A stretch of 64,000 bases of DNA from Saprospirales bacterium GYS_P2D (GTDB taxonomy: Bacteria; Bacteroidota; Bacteroidia; Chitinophagales; Saprospiraceae). The stretch covers positions 62,001-126,000 of the forward strand of contig WUUP01000003.1 of assembly GCA_009833045.1 (NCBI GenBank). Direction: 5' to 3'. Positions 53,265-63,423 of the stretch are shown here, one piece after another. The position numbers and the translations under genes were made by a program. Position 1 is the stretch's first letter, and every line of letters starts with the position of its first letter. Below the pieces are notes generated by a model. The model ran no database searches. It worked only from the letters and a program-made list of their open reading frames with translations, and was not told where the DNA came from.

Positions 53265-55454
53265 ATGAAAAACTATCTCTATTTCGTCATCGCACTGACG
53301 GGACTCATCAGCTGTGAGAGCATACCAGAGCCAGGCACTACCGGCCACATCGACCAAGTGACATCTGCTGTCAATACCGAGGCCATACAAAATACCGATC
53401 ACACTGACTGGCTCAGCTATGGACTCAACTATGAGGAAGACCGATACAGCCGGCTCGATCAGATCAATAAAGACAATCTGGATCAACTGGAGCTCGCATG
53501 GTCATACGATATGGGTGTGATGCGAGGAGTCGAGGCCAGTAGTATCGTAATCGACGGGATCATGTATACCACAGGTCCATGGTCTGTAGTCTATGCTATC
53601 GATGCTCGTCAGGGCTCCCTATTATGGAAGTATGACCCTGAAGTCCCCAGAGACTATGGTGAGAAGGCCTGCTGTGATGTGATCAATCGAGGAGTCGCTC
53701 TATCTAATGGAGATATCTTCTTTGGCACTATCGACGGCAGACTGGTCTCCATCGATGCGACCACAGGAGATCTCAACTGGGAGGTCATGACCGTACCTGC
53801 GGATCGTAGCTACACCATCACTGGCGCCCCTCGTATCGTCAAAGACATGGTGGTCATCGGCAATGGAGGTGCTGAGTATGATGCTCGAGGATTCGTCTCT
53901 GCCTATAGTCTCGATGATGGAGAACTAAGATGGAGATTTTACACAGTTCCGGGCGATCCATCAAAAGAACCAGAAAACACCGTTCATAGTGAGATCATGG
54001 ACACTTGGACAGGAGAATGGTGGACCATGGGCGGAGGTGGTACCGTCTGGGATGCCATCGTATATGATCCTGAGCAAAACTCTGTATACATCGGTGTCGG
54101 CAATGGTGCTCCATGGGATAGAGATGTCCGTAGTCCAGGCGGAGGGGACAATCTTTTCCTCAGTAGTATAGTAGCGCTCGATGCTGACGATGGCAGTTAT
54201 AAGTGGCACTATCAGACGACTCCCGGTGATACATGGGACTATACAGCGACACAGCCTATCATATTAGCTGATCTGGAGATTGATGGAGCCACTCGACAGG
54301 TACTCATGCAGGCTCCTAAAAATGGTTTTTTCTACGTGATCGACCGGACTAATGGAGAGCTCATATCAGCAGAACCTTATACTGCGGTCAACTGGGCCAC
54401 TGGTATCGACGACAATGGACGCCCAATCGAGGCGCCTACAGCTCGCTACGCCGATGGGAGAAATCATGTAATCGCTCCTGGACCATTTGGTGGGCACAAC
54501 TGGCAACCTATGGCCTATAATCATGAGACTGGCTATGTCTATATACCCTCCCATGCAGCCAGTGCGATGTATTCTAAAAATGAAAAATTCGCCTACAATG
54601 AAAGTGATGGTGGAGCTGCTTCAGCTGGTGGCTGGAATGTCACCTACGCACACCAACTATACCGACCGATAGCTCCCGATCCCGATGTGCCCAATCCTTT
54701 AGTACCCTATGGTCGTCTGATCGCATGGGATCCTGTGGAGCAAGAAGAAAAATGGGCGCAAGAAATGCCACTCACACACTGGAATGGTGGAGTACTCACC
54801 ACTGCTGGAGGACTGGTCATACAGGGCAATGCTACTGGCCACTTCACCATATACGACGCCGAGGATGGCAAAGTACTTTGGGATAGAGATCTGAAGACAG
54901 GCATCATCGCTCCGCCAGTGACCTACATGATCGATGGAGAGCAATACATCAGCATCCCTGTAGGATGGGGAGGTATCGTCGGTCTGAGCCGAAAATATAC
55001 GGAGCATACCTATCCAGGTCGCATCTATACATTCAAACTGAATGGTACAGGAGTCTATCCTGACTATCCTGAGATGGAAGCTCCACAGTTCACCAGTATG
55101 AAGCCTAAGGGCAGTCAGATCGATATCGGCCATGGACTCACACTCTATATAGAGCACTGCGTACAGTGTCATGGGGACCAGTTTGGCAATGGCGGCGGAG
55201 CCCTACCCGATCTCTCAAGATCCTCAGATCAAGTATATGCTAGCTATGACAAAATCCTCCGAGAAGGACTTTTGTCTGAAAATGGTATGCCAGATTTTGG
55301 TGAGCGCCTCAGCGCTAAGGATGCAGAGGATATTAAGCAGTTCTTTCTCTATACGGCTCAGGAGATGCGCTCTGGCACAGATCCGATGAGCTACCTGACT
55401 AATATCGCTACCATGCAGTACATGGCTGACAGTCACTACAGTATGAAGGATTAG
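53265..55454 (+). CDS. PQQ-dependent dehydrogenase with C-terminal cytochrome c domain
   Basis: Quinohaemoprotein alcohol/sugar dehydrogenase of 729 residues, a lipoprotein by its signal (lipobox ISC, about Cys18). Residues about 45-600 form the eight-bladed PQQ propeller; the adjacent cysteines that make the active-site disulfide ring are in EKACCDVINRG, and GGGTVWDAIVYDPE and GGHNWQPMAYNHETGYVYIP are typical blades. The C-terminal domain binds haem c at CVQCH (632-636) with an axial Met later. Electrons would go from the substrate through PQQ and haem to the respiratory chain. PQQ synthesis genes are not in the window. The substrate is unknown. Confidence 0.93.
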   Translation: MKNYLYFVIALTGLISCESIPEPGTTGHIDQVTSAVNTEAIQNTDHTDWLSYGLNYEEDRYSRLDQINKDNLDQLELAWSYDMGVMRGVEASSIVIDGIMYTTGPWSVVYAIDARQGSLLWKYDPEVPRDYGEKACCDVINRGVALSNGDIFFGTIDGRLVSIDATTGDLNWEVMTVPADRSYTITGAPRIVKDMVVIGNGGAEYDARGFVSAYSLDDGELRWRFYTVPGDPSKEPENTVHSEIMDTWTGEWWTMGGGGTVWDAIVYDPEQNSVYIGVGNGAPWDRDVRSPGGGDNLFLSSIVALDADDGSYKWHYQTTPGDTWDYTATQPIILADLEIDGATRQVLMQAPKNGFFYVIDRTNGELISAEPYTAVNWATGIDDNGRPIEAPTARYADGRNHVIAPGPFGGHNWQPMAYNHETGYVYIPSHAASAMYSKNEKFAYNESDGGAASAGGWNVTYAHQLYRPIAPDPDVPNPLVPYGRLIAWDPVEQEEKWAQEMPLTHWNGGVLTTAGGLVIQGNATGHFTIYDAEDGKVLWDRDLKTGIIAPPVTYMIDGEQYISIPVGWGGIVGLSRKYTEHTYPGRIYTFKLNGTGVYPDYPEMEAPQFTSMKPKGSQIDIGHGLTLYIEHCVQCHGDQFGNGGGALPDLSRSSDQVYASYDKILREGLLSENGMPDFGERLSAKDAEDIKQFFLYTAQEMRSGTDPMSYLTNIATMQYMADSHYSMKD

Positions 55455-55506
55455 CGGCGTCACGATGGATGATATTCCTATTTTGCGACTTCAAAATAGA
55501 CATCCT

Positions 55507-55959
55507 ATGAAAATAGAAATAGTAGAGCTCCCATCTCGGAGACTGATCGGTAGATCTATCTCTATGAGCTTTGTAGAGAATAAAACTGGGCAGCTATTTG
55601 GCAGCTTCATGCCGATGACTAAGCGTCTCAAGATGAAGTCAGCCATCATATACGATGTGAGAGTATATCCGCCGAACTATCATTTGAGATTTGATCCTAC
55701 ACGGACTTTCGTCAAATGGGTCGCTGTGGATGCTATTGATGATCCCGCAGATGTAGGCCTACAGTCCATCGATATACCCGCAGGTAGATATGCGGTGTTC
55801 TCTGAGGTCAGTGGTCCAGAGGTGTTTCAGTATATATTCAGTGAGTGGCTACCGAGTAGCGGCTATCAGCTGGATGATCGCCCACACTTTGATGAGCTCA
55901 TCCCTGGTGAGCAGCCCGGCACCACACAGAGTGAGAGCTACTATATCCCAATAAAATAA
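55507..55959 (+). CDS. GyrI-like effector-binding domain protein
   Basis: Protein of 150 residues with the GyrI-like/AraC-effector-binding fold (SHS2), which binds small hydrophobic ligands. Typical stretches are VELPSRRLIGRSISMSF (about 5-21), IPAGRYAVFSEVSG (about 96-109) and IFSEWLPSSGYQLDDRP (about 114-130). ATG at 55507 is chosen over the in-frame codon at 55465, because the family begins with MKIEIVELP. It is free-standing, without an HTH, so it may sequester or hydrolyse a ligand rather than regulate transcription. It lies 22 bp before the alpha/beta hydrolase gene. Confidence 0.85.
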   Translation: MKIEIVELPSRRLIGRSISMSFVENKTGQLFGSFMPMTKRLKMKSAIIYDVRVYPPNYHLRFDPTRTFVKWVAVDAIDDPADVGLQSIDIPAGRYAVFSEVSGPEVFQYIFSEWLPSSGYQLDDRPHFDELIPGEQPGTTQSESYYIPIK

Positions 55960-55981
55960 ACCGAAGAGCCCAATAGCCCAT

Positions 55982-56926
55982 ATGACAAAACCGCTCAAAT
56001 ACACCCTCATCGTGACTGTTACCCTGAGTATATTGATACTCGGTACGCTCTACAGCCTCTCCGATCAGGTACTCGATCCTGAGAGCTCTATGGAGCTCAC
56101 CCAGCAGCGCATCATAGACAAATGGGGTAGCAACTATGAGACGGAGATGAGTCACCTACCTGCTCCCATTGAGATATCTATACCCTCGCCAGCAGGCTAT
56201 CAGCTACACGGCCAGTATTTCGCTGCGAGCGATACGGCTGACTGTGCCATCATACTCTGTCATGGCTGGACGAGTAATTGGGCAGGGATGCTCCGCTATG
56301 CTCAGGCGGTACAGCCCTGTGGATGCGATATGCTACTATACGATCATCGAGCTCATGGACAGAGCGGAGGCACCTATCCTACTGGTGGCATACGAGAGTC
56401 TGAAGATCTCATAGCCGTCACTCATTGGCTACAGCATAACAAAAACTACGAACTCGATCAGATCGCATGGCTCGGAGCATCCTGGGGTGCAGCAACGGCG
56501 CTGCAGGCTGGCGCAGCGGATACAGATGTAGCATTTATCATAGCGGATAGCCCATTTGAGGATTGGTATGCTGCCATATCGGAGCGAGCGGTAGAGCAGT
56601 ATGGCGATGCCGCTCATACCCTACTTCGAGCTGTCATGCAGATAGTCAACTGGCGCAGCGGGATCGACTATCACGATGCATCGGCACTATCGGCTGCTGA
56701 CGATATCGATGAGCCCGTACTACTCATACATAGCGCCGGCGATCAGGAGACTCACTCTGCCCAGTCTATACATATCGCTGAGCGGCTTAATGATCGATCT
56801 GTCTTTCATCATACACAATGGGGAAATGATCATACCGCTGATGTCCGCAATAACATGGTTGACTACCAAGCCCTCATATCTGACTTCATCACTGAACTGG
56901 ATAATCCTCATTTTTCAATGGACTAA
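55982..56926 (+). CDS. Alpha/beta hydrolase, membrane-anchored
   Basis: Serine hydrolase of 314 residues with an N-terminal transmembrane anchor (about 6-25) facing the periplasm. The oxyanion region is CHGWTSNWAGML (about 84-95), the nucleophile elbow GASWGAA (about 163-169), and the probable acid and His lie in LIHSAGDQETHS and HTQWGNDHTADV near the C-terminus. The family resembles BAAT/YqkD-like esterases. The stop overlaps the convergent patatin gene by 4 bp. The substrate is unknown. Confidence 0.88.
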   Translation: MTKPLKYTLIVTVTLSILILGTLYSLSDQVLDPESSMELTQQRIIDKWGSNYETEMSHLPAPIEISIPSPAGYQLHGQYFAASDTADCAIILCHGWTSNWAGMLRYAQAVQPCGCDMLLYDHRAHGQSGGTYPTGGIRESEDLIAVTHWLQHNKNYELDQIAWLGASWGAATALQAGAADTDVAFIIADSPFEDWYAAISERAVEQYGDAAHTLLRAVMQIVNWRSGIDYHDASALSAADDIDEPVLLIHSAGDQETHSAQSIHIAERLNDRSVFHHTQWGNDHTADVRNNMVDYQALISDFITELDNPHFSMD

Positions 56927-59133
56927 AAGAAGGCGTATCCGATAGTGAAATTAGTATTCCACGTATCAGTGAAGGTATTTTTGCCATGAGCCAGCTGTAT
57001 AGAACCGATCGGAGTATCCAGCGAAAACTTAGCTCCATATGAATAAAACTCAATCTCCTCCATTAGATTAGCTGCATCACGCATCTGAAATGCTCTCTCC
57101 CCTGCTATCCTGTCCATCAAAAATGAGAAATATAAATCTGGTAGTAGTCGAAAGCGCAGCTCTCCACCCAGCTTAGTATAATGCCTGAGCTGAAACTGAT
57201 CTGTATCCATACCTATGGCAGCTACACTATTTTCTTCTCTGTACTCGAGCCCACCGATCCGATAGTTGTCCCCAAATGATAGCTGAGATTTATACCCTCG
57301 CTCAGCATGAGCGATGAGCGTGATCTGCGGTATCAATGGCTGAAATCGCTGCAGCCTGACATCACCTTTGACATAGGACTGATCCTCTGGTATAAATTCT
57401 GCGATATTAGCCCCTCCTGAGATAGATCGAGATAGTAGATGATGATAGCCTAATGACCATTTGAGACGCCACCCTTGATGTGTGATGCCATGCTTATTGA
57501 GATTGTTAAACTCGCCAAAGACATTCGGAGCCAGATTGATACGTGAGTATGACTTAAGACGATCCACATCGGTGCCATCGGGCTTGATACTGTTATTAGT
57601 GATATCGACTCCAGCTCCTACCCACATAGTATTGTTGGGTTCGTAGGCCACTCTTACATTACCACGAGTATTGACTGCAGTATAGGTATCTCTGAGTAGA
57701 TTGAGATCATAGTTGTATTGGTCAAATTTGTTAATACTGCTCCCAACGGTGAATAAATAGTCCTTTTGGTCGCCCAGTCGGTAGTCATATTGGAGAGCGA
57801 CGCCATACTTCTCTGATAGCCGTACCGTACTATGCAAGACAGAGGGCACACCGAGCATATTTCGGATCTCTCCATGTAGTATAAAGGAGGTCCCGGTAGT
57901 CGGTAGATAGTTGACATTAGCGTGTAGATCGGTGCCGACTTTAGGTACGGCTATGACTGATATTTCCTTAGATCCATCACTGCGCTGATCGAGATCGTAG
58001 CGTATATTTTCAAAATGTTTAGTCCCATATATTCTATTGATTGCCTTTTCGAGCTCGGGTATCCGATAGGATCGGGTACGGACTGGACCAAACTTAAACC
58101 GAGCTAACTTATCGAACGGCTCTTCGGTGAGAGGAAAGCTCACCTTGGATATTTTATAAGCATCAGGATTTCGGATCTTATTTCTCACTCCTATGTCAGG
58201 GCTATTGATGATAGTCTTCAGGCTGTCTATAGCTGGGGCTAATGTCTTGGCGGATCTGTAGCCTTGCTCGATGAGCTCCTCAGTGAGATCAAAGCCAAAG
58301 GAAGGTAAATCCTTGACGTCTGGTTCTATGAGAATATCCACTTTTTTCTTCTGCTGCTCACTATCGAGTATCCCCATCATGAATGCTGACTGTCCTAATA
58401 TATCTATCAGACTACGCAGATCATCTCGCTCTTCGAGCTTACCACCGACATAGACTCCGATGATGATATCTGCTCCGAGTGCCCGATTTTCCTCTACGGG
58501 AAAATTTCTAATCAGCCCTCCATCCACATAGAGTCTACCATCTATCTCCATCGGCTGAAAGACAGAAGGTATCGCCATGCTGGCTCGTATAGCCTGACCG
58601 AGATAGCCTTGGTCAAAAAGCTTGACCTCGCCAGTCTCGATATCTACAGCTGCACATCTGAATGGCCTCGGTAGATCATCAAAATGCTCTAAGAAGTAGC
58701 TCCCGCTGTATAACTGACTGAGTAGCAGATCCAGTTTTTGCCCACTGATGAATCCCTGCGGTAGCTTGACCTCTCCATCATGTATGGTAAATCGAAGTGC
58801 AAATCTGTCGTGAAACTGTTTTTCGCTGGGGGCGATCTCATAGAGTGGTGTCGAGTTAGTCAGTAGCTGAGACCAGTCATGGCTCATAGCCACTTTTTCC
58901 ATATCATCAGCAGTGAGTCCCATCGCATAGAGTCCCCCTACGATAGCTCCCATACTCGTACCCGTGACATAGTCCACTGGTATCCCCTGCTCCTCGAGAT
59001 ATCGGATCACTCCTATATGAGCGATACCATGGGCACTACCACCACTGAGGACTAATCCTACTTTGGGGCGATCTTGTGCGATAGAGTCGACCACTAATAG
59101 GCTGAGGAATATATATATGGCGAGTCGGATCAT
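56923..59133 (-). CDS. Patatin-like phospholipase fused to a BamA-like barrel
   Basis: Outer-membrane lipid hydrolase of 736 residues. After a signal peptide (MIRLAIYIFLSLLVVDSIAQ) the patatin domain spans about 25-290: oxyanion loop GLVLSGGSAHGIAHIGV, nucleophile GTSMG and catalytic Asp in DGGLIRNFP. A POTRA-like segment (about 310-395) and an Omp85-type C-terminal barrel ending in Phe (NFTIGYAFF) follow, the PlpD-like architecture that secretes its own passenger (type Vd). The ATG at 59133 is preferred, as the longer frame adds 44 hydrophobic but untypical residues. It overlaps the hydrolase gene end by 4 bp. Confidence 0.9.
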   Translation of the reverse strand: MIRLAIYIFLSLLVVDSIAQDRPKVGLVLSGGSAHGIAHIGVIRYLEEQGIPVDYVTGTSMGAIVGGLYAMGLTADDMEKVAMSHDWSQLLTNSTPLYEIAPSEKQFHDRFALRFTIHDGEVKLPQGFISGQKLDLLLSQLYSGSYFLEHFDDLPRPFRCAAVDIETGEVKLFDQGYLGQAIRASMAIPSVFQPMEIDGRLYVDGGLIRNFPVEENRALGADIIIGVYVGGKLEERDDLRSLIDILGQSAFMMGILDSEQQKKKVDILIEPDVKDLPSFGFDLTEELIEQGYRSAKTLAPAIDSLKTIINSPDIGVRNKIRNPDAYKISKVSFPLTEEPFDKLARFKFGPVRTRSYRIPELEKAINRIYGTKHFENIRYDLDQRSDGSKEISVIAVPKVGTDLHANVNYLPTTGTSFILHGEIRNMLGVPSVLHSTVRLSEKYGVALQYDYRLGDQKDYLFTVGSSINKFDQYNYDLNLLRDTYTAVNTRGNVRVAYEPNNTMWVGAGVDITNNSIKPDGTDVDRLKSYSRINLAPNVFGEFNNLNKHGITHQGWRLKWSLGYHHLLSRSISGGANIAEFIPEDQSYVKGDVRLQRFQPLIPQITLIAHAERGYKSQLSFGDNYRIGGLEYREENSVAAIGMDTDQFQLRHYTKLGGELRFRLLPDLYFSFLMDRIAGERAFQMRDAANLMEEIEFYSYGAKFSLDTPIGSIQLAHGKNTFTDTWNTNFTIGYAFF

Positions 59134-59303
59134 AGTCGAGTGAGTATATGAGGGGTTGAGCAAAGTGTATAACCTATTAACAACGAAAAAAATATAAATG
59201 ATCAATAAGTCCACAGAAATCAGGAAACCAAGATCAAAAAAAGTGGCAAACAAAGCCAAGAACAAGAGTTAACTGATTTTTCAAAAATTTCTTGTTTGAT
59301 AAT

Positions 59304-59335
59304 TTGACCAATTCATTTTTTATCTCATATATTTG
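59304..59335 (+). promoter_or_regulatory. Promoter of tRNA-Lys
   Basis: TTG (59304-59306), 21 bp, TATATTTG (59328-59335): both elements match the Bacteroidota consensus with correct spacing, about 39 bp before the tRNA. Confidence 0.7.
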
Positions 59336-59373
59336 CGCTCGCTTTTACAGAAAGGCGATAATGAATTATGGCC

Positions 59374-59446
59374 GACCGGTTAGCTCAGTTGGTAGAGCAA
59401 CGCCCTTTTAAGGCGTGGGCCCTGGGTTCGAGCCCCAGACCGGTCA
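59374..59446 (+). tRNA. tRNA-Lys (anticodon TTT)
   Basis: Complete cloverleaf of 73 bases: acceptor GACCGGT/ACCGGTC, D-arm GCTC/GAGC, anticodon stem ACGCC/GGCGT with loop CTTTTAA (anticodon TTT at 59407-59409), and T-arm CTGGG/CCCAG with TTCGAGC. CCA is not encoded. It stands alone with its own promoter and terminator; the TTT anticodon reads both AAA and AAG. Confidence 0.98.
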
Positions 59447-59458
59447 CTACAAACACAC

Positions 59459-59498
59459 AAAAAAGCCTTGTAAATCAATAGATCTACAAGGCTTTTTT
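59459..59498. terminator. Strong bidirectional terminator after tRNA-Lys
   Basis: Perfect 14-bp arms AAAAAAGCCTTGTA and TACAAGGCTTTTTT around a 12-base loop. It ends the tRNA transcript and, on the other strand, the LIC11966 gene that stops at 59525. Confidence 0.92.
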
Positions 59499-59524
59499 CA
59501 TTCATACTATTGTCTTAATATTGG

Positions 59525-60559
59525 CTATCTCGGGATGTGCTGAACAAAGAAATTCTCAATCGCCTCTTGCCATTTATTGTTTAGTGATTCTCGATCCTTG
59601 TTGGCTTTCTCATTGATCTTATTGTAATTATTCAGCTCTTTATTATACGTATTGATAGCTTTGTTATAGTCTTCGATCATTTTTTTGGTTCGCTTTTTAG
59701 GTTTGACTGCGTCGATAGCGGCAGTCTGCTGCTCCATATCATCAGTGATCAGATAAAAGTCGATCATTGTCGGGATAGCATCACTGGCCTCTTCTTCATA
59801 AAATCTCACCAGTCTCTCTGCTGCATATTTTAGCTTGGTATCGCCTTTGTAGGCTCCAGCATCCTTGATCTGTTGCTTGATCTCTATGAGAAAATCATTG
59901 AGTGAGTTGAGATGCTGCTGAGCGCCATTAATATCTCCTCGATTAAGGGCTTCGATGACATAGCTTTCCTCAAATGAAGCACGTGCTACTGGTAGCATTA
60001 GTTCATTGTAGTAGTCGATAGCGGCAGACGCTTCTCTCAGTTTTTTCGTCGTCTGAGATTCTTCGCCTTCCATTAGGGTAATACTATGAGTATTGGCAAA
60101 AGCCTTCTGCTGCTCGCTCATCTGATCAAAAGCTTCATCCATTTTAGCCTCCGCTTCTTCATTAGCTATGGTGTATGCCTCGAGCAGATCATAGGACTGA
60201 TCTACTATCGACTGCATATCGAGGATCTCAGCATAGTCATCATTGAGCAGGTGGATACTAAGATCAAAGTAATCGACAACAGCATCTCGCAGTGAGTTGT
60301 CACCCTGATAGCCTTGATATCCACTGATGGTGGCTTTAGCTACCGCTATCTTCTCGACTAATTTCATCCGCTGCCCTTCTATACGCTTGACATTTTTACT
60401 TCTTGATGAGGTCCGAATGTATTTCCAGGTTTCTTTCTCCAGAGGATCCATGACCGTCGAGATACTGCTCAGGTAAGCCACTGGACTACTCGTGTCTTGA
60501 GCACTGATACTCATAGCTATGAGCACTATTAAGATGGTCGATTGACAATACTTTCTCAT
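59525..60559 (-). CDS. LIC11966-family surface protein
   Basis: Exported, almost wholly alpha-helical protein of 344 residues. A signal peptide (about 1-20, ending AMSISAQ) is followed by long amphipathic helices with coiled-coil character; GYQGYQGDNSLRDAVVDYFD (about 79-98) and NKAINTYNKELNNYNKINEK-like segments near the end are characteristic. It matches the LIC11966 surface-protein family known only as a name. It lies 7 bp after the S41 protease gene and is probably co-transcribed with it, so it could be a partner or substrate of that protease; that is inference from proximity. Confidence 0.75.
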   Translation of the reverse strand: MRKYCQSTILIVLIAMSISAQDTSSPVAYLSSISTVMDPLEKETWKYIRTSSRSKNVKRIEGQRMKLVEKIAVAKATISGYQGYQGDNSLRDAVVDYFDLSIHLLNDDYAEILDMQSIVDQSYDLLEAYTIANEEAEAKMDEAFDQMSEQQKAFANTHSITLMEGEESQTTKKLREASAAIDYYNELMLPVARASFEESYVIEALNRGDINGAQQHLNSLNDFLIEIKQQIKDAGAYKGDTKLKYAAERLVRFYEEEASDAIPTMIDFYLITDDMEQQTAAIDAVKPKKRTKKMIEDYNKAINTYNKELNNYNKINEKANKDRESLNNKWQEAIENFFVQHIPR

Positions 60560-60566
60560 TCTTTCT

Positions 60567-62624
60567 TTATTTAGTTTGTTTGATTAAGTCCTTAGTGATG
60601 TAATATGCCTCTCGGACATACATGTCCATATGCATGCTTTTGAGATTTTCTGCCTGTAGCTCACGGACAAAGTCTGACATCTCAGGTCTCTCCATATGAG
60701 TAGGCAGACTGATGGTGTAGGGAAGCTCCAGCTCCGTCTCAAAAAAGTCCATGTCTCCGCTGGTTTGAGCAGTATAGGATTCGACATTAGACCATGATAT
60801 CTCAAAAGTATCTTGCTCCATGTAGCCCTGAGCAGCCTCTATGATCTGCTGCAACTCTCTGAATGTGCTATCTCGAGCGAGACGCTGCAGCGATGATTCT
60901 CGGAGAGCAGATATCGGCAGCTCAGCAGCTCGTCGATAGTATGTTTTCTTATCAATACGCATATCTGGCAAGGCCGCCGTCTCATAGCGCTCACTGATCC
61001 TGAATGCCTCAAATGGATCCGGCAGATAGACATCAGGCGCTACTCCGACCTGCTGGACACTATATTGATTAGGTCTGAAAAACCGTCCTATAGTCGTATT
61101 AATATATCCTATAGGCACCATCTCCTCCTCCTTCATCCTCATATCCCATAGGGGCAGGATCGTCTGTATAGTACCCTTACCATAGGTGGTATCACCTACG
61201 ATCACTGCACGTCTATGATCCTGTAGGGCAGAGGCGAATAGCTCACTGGCACTGGCGCTTGCACTATTGACTAATACGGTCATAGGGCCCGCATAGAGCA
61301 CCCCTCGATCTGGATCTTTGAGTATCGTGGGCTCGTCATCTCGGTAGTCAGCCACTCCGACAGTACCAAAATTAATAAACATACCCACCATCCGAAGTGC
61401 CTCCAGGATAGGCCCGCCAGCATTAAATCTCAGGTCCATGATCAGCCCATCGATACTCCCCTCTCGAGAAAGTGTCAGTAGCTCCTTAGCGATATCATTA
61501 GCACAGCCATTAGCCAGATACTCGTCGCCATAGTCATCTACATAAAATGACGGAAGGGCTATATAGATGATGCGCTCACCATCATCTTCGAGCTCATAGA
61601 TCTGGTAGCCTGATATAGACTCCATACTGGCCTCTCCACGAGATAGCTCATAGTCCTCGACACTACCATCCTTATGTCTCAGGGTGAATACCGCCTCAGT
61701 ATTGCTATAGTCACTGAGCCATGTAGTGATATCATCAAACTGGAGACAGCTTAGCTCAAGCACCTGTCCATCTGGACGCTTGATATAGACGATCACGTCT
61801 CCCTCCTCTATCGTCTCTGCTGTCCATGCTGAGCTGCCTGGCAGGATCGCACTTACCTCTATTTCTTTATCCTCATTTTCTATGATATCCAGCCCAAAAG
61901 AGACTATCTCATTATTGATATGAGAGATAAAATCCTCCGTCTCACTGATCGATAGATATGATGTATGTGGATCAAATGCCAGGCTGATAGCCCTCAATAA
62001 TGATTCCCTCACGAGGGCCATATCATCTCCGGTATTGTATTTTGACTTCAGACGACAGTTTTCTCTATCGATGATATCCGTATAGATGCTCTGCCATTCT
62101 ACTTCAGAGAGTCCCGTATCTCTGCTATCTGGATATAGATCGATGGCACGGAGATACATCTTATACTTGAGATATTTTCGCCAGGTCTCCATCATCGCAG
62201 AGCGATCAGCGATACGTGTACTATCACGGACCATATACTCGAGACGATCTATATTGATAGATTCATAGGAAATATTCTGATTGATATCGACTATATAGTT
62301 GAGCTGCTCGATATAGATCTGCTGGACCTCTGCTATCATCGAGCAGTCTCCCGAGATCAGGAGATCATCGAGTTGATTTCTGTATTTCCCTATTTTCTGC
62401 ATATCCACTTTCGTGAATATCATCTTGTTAGGGTCCAGCTCTGCCATCCATAGGTCAAATGCATCGGCAGACCATGCATCATCGATCTCTCGAGGATCGT
62501 AGTGATATAGCTCAATCGTGGACAAAATATTCTCCACCATCACACAAGGGTCTGTGGATAAGGACTGGCTCCAAACAATAGCTGACAGAGACAATGTAAA
62601 CAAAATGGTCGATGTGATTTTCAT
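60567..62624 (-). CDS. S41 C-terminal processing protease
   Basis: Periplasmic serine-lysine protease of the Tsp/CtpA family, 685 residues. A signal peptide (MKITSTILFTLSLSAIVWSQ) precedes an N-terminal helical domain, a PDZ domain at about 235-310 (SFGLDIIENEDKEIEVSAIL) and the catalytic domain: Ser in VLVNSASASASELFASALQD (near residue 450) and Lys in DTTYGKGTIQ (near 480). The C-terminal helical region resembles Tsp. Such proteases trim or degrade envelope proteins by their C-terminus. It is the first gene of the pair with the LIC11966 protein. Confidence 0.92.
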   Translation of the reverse strand: MKITSTILFTLSLSAIVWSQSLSTDPCVMVENILSTIELYHYDPREIDDAWSADAFDLWMAELDPNKMIFTKVDMQKIGKYRNQLDDLLISGDCSMIAEVQQIYIEQLNYIVDINQNISYESINIDRLEYMVRDSTRIADRSAMMETWRKYLKYKMYLRAIDLYPDSRDTGLSEVEWQSIYTDIIDRENCRLKSKYNTGDDMALVRESLLRAISLAFDPHTSYLSISETEDFISHINNEIVSFGLDIIENEDKEIEVSAILPGSSAWTAETIEEGDVIVYIKRPDGQVLELSCLQFDDITTWLSDYSNTEAVFTLRHKDGSVEDYELSRGEASMESISGYQIYELEDDGERIIYIALPSFYVDDYGDEYLANGCANDIAKELLTLSREGSIDGLIMDLRFNAGGPILEALRMVGMFINFGTVGVADYRDDEPTILKDPDRGVLYAGPMTVLVNSASASASELFASALQDHRRAVIVGDTTYGKGTIQTILPLWDMRMKEEEMVPIGYINTTIGRFFRPNQYSVQQVGVAPDVYLPDPFEAFRISERYETAALPDMRIDKKTYYRRAAELPISALRESSLQRLARDSTFRELQQIIEAAQGYMEQDTFEISWSNVESYTAQTSGDMDFFETELELPYTISLPTHMERPEMSDFVRELQAENLKSMHMDMYVREAYYITKDLIKQTK

Positions 62625-62912
62625 CCTTGTTACGCTCTATTTTTTCTGATTCTTAGATTTATAGGACAAGCGTAGGCGCTGCCACCCTAATAAAGTAAAT
62701 CAAATATCTCGCCAATCACAACCGTTAAAGCTTTTAAGCCGTCAACAAAGACACCGAGACGCTGCAAATGATGGCAGGTCACACCACAACACCCTACAGC
62801 TCCTCTACATCCAAATTACAAACACTCTACAGCAGCGTAAATAAACCCCACAAAAGTTCAACTTAAAGGTTTTAACAGGCTTTATTTGTATGACTCTTTA
62901 ACACTATCACAT

Positions 62913-63299
62913 ATGTCCAACCAGAAAAAAATCCTACTAATAGACGACCATCATCCGACTAACTTTTATCATCGGATCATTTTAGAAGAGGCATTTAATA
63001 ATGTGGAAGTCATCACACTATCTAATCCTGATGATGCCATGCTATACATAGCCGAGCACCCGATGCCTGATATGATATTTTGCGATCTGAAGATGCCTCC
63101 CTTCTCTGGATGGGAATTCGTAGATGCATATGAGGAGATCTACAGATATTCGATACTTAAAGCCCCGGTAATGATCCTATCGGATAATATCAATGATGAA
63201 GACTATACTAAGGCAAAAGAATACCAATGTGTAAAAGGCCTATATCCTAAACCACTAAAAATAGAGTACTTGAGCCAATGTTTTGCTAAAGCTGTATAG
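62913..63299 (+). CDS. Stand-alone response-regulator receiver domain
   Basis: Single-domain CheY-like receiver of 128 residues. The acidic pair is Asp11-Asp12, the phospho-acceptor Asp58 in FCDLKMPPFSG, the switch Ser90 in MILSDN and Lys113 in YPKPL. No output domain is attached; it may relay phosphate between histidine kinases or act by protein contact. ATG at 62913 is the natural start; a TTG at 62886 would add nine residues. No kinase is adjacent, so its partner must lie elsewhere. A stem-loop with T-tract follows at 63424. Confidence 0.92.
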   Translation: MSNQKKILLIDDHHPTNFYHRIILEEAFNNVEVITLSNPDDAMLYIAEHPMPDMIFCDLKMPPFSGWEFVDAYEEIYRYSILKAPVMILSDNINDEDYTKAKEYQCVKGLYPKPLKIEYLSQCFAKAV

Positions 63300-63423
63300 T
63301 CCCAATAAACCAATGGAAAAGTCCAGCGGAACTAAAGAAATTTACCTTTACTATTCATTCTTAACCCTATTAACACCCTATTACGAACACATCATATTAC
63401 ATCGGTAAATGATGTAGACCGAA

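Noticed and set aside
41515-63376. AACCCTAATAACAC at 41515 and AACCCTATTAACAC at 63363
   Set aside because: Only about 14 bp alike with dissimilar flanks; may be chance or a short shared motif, not enough to call.
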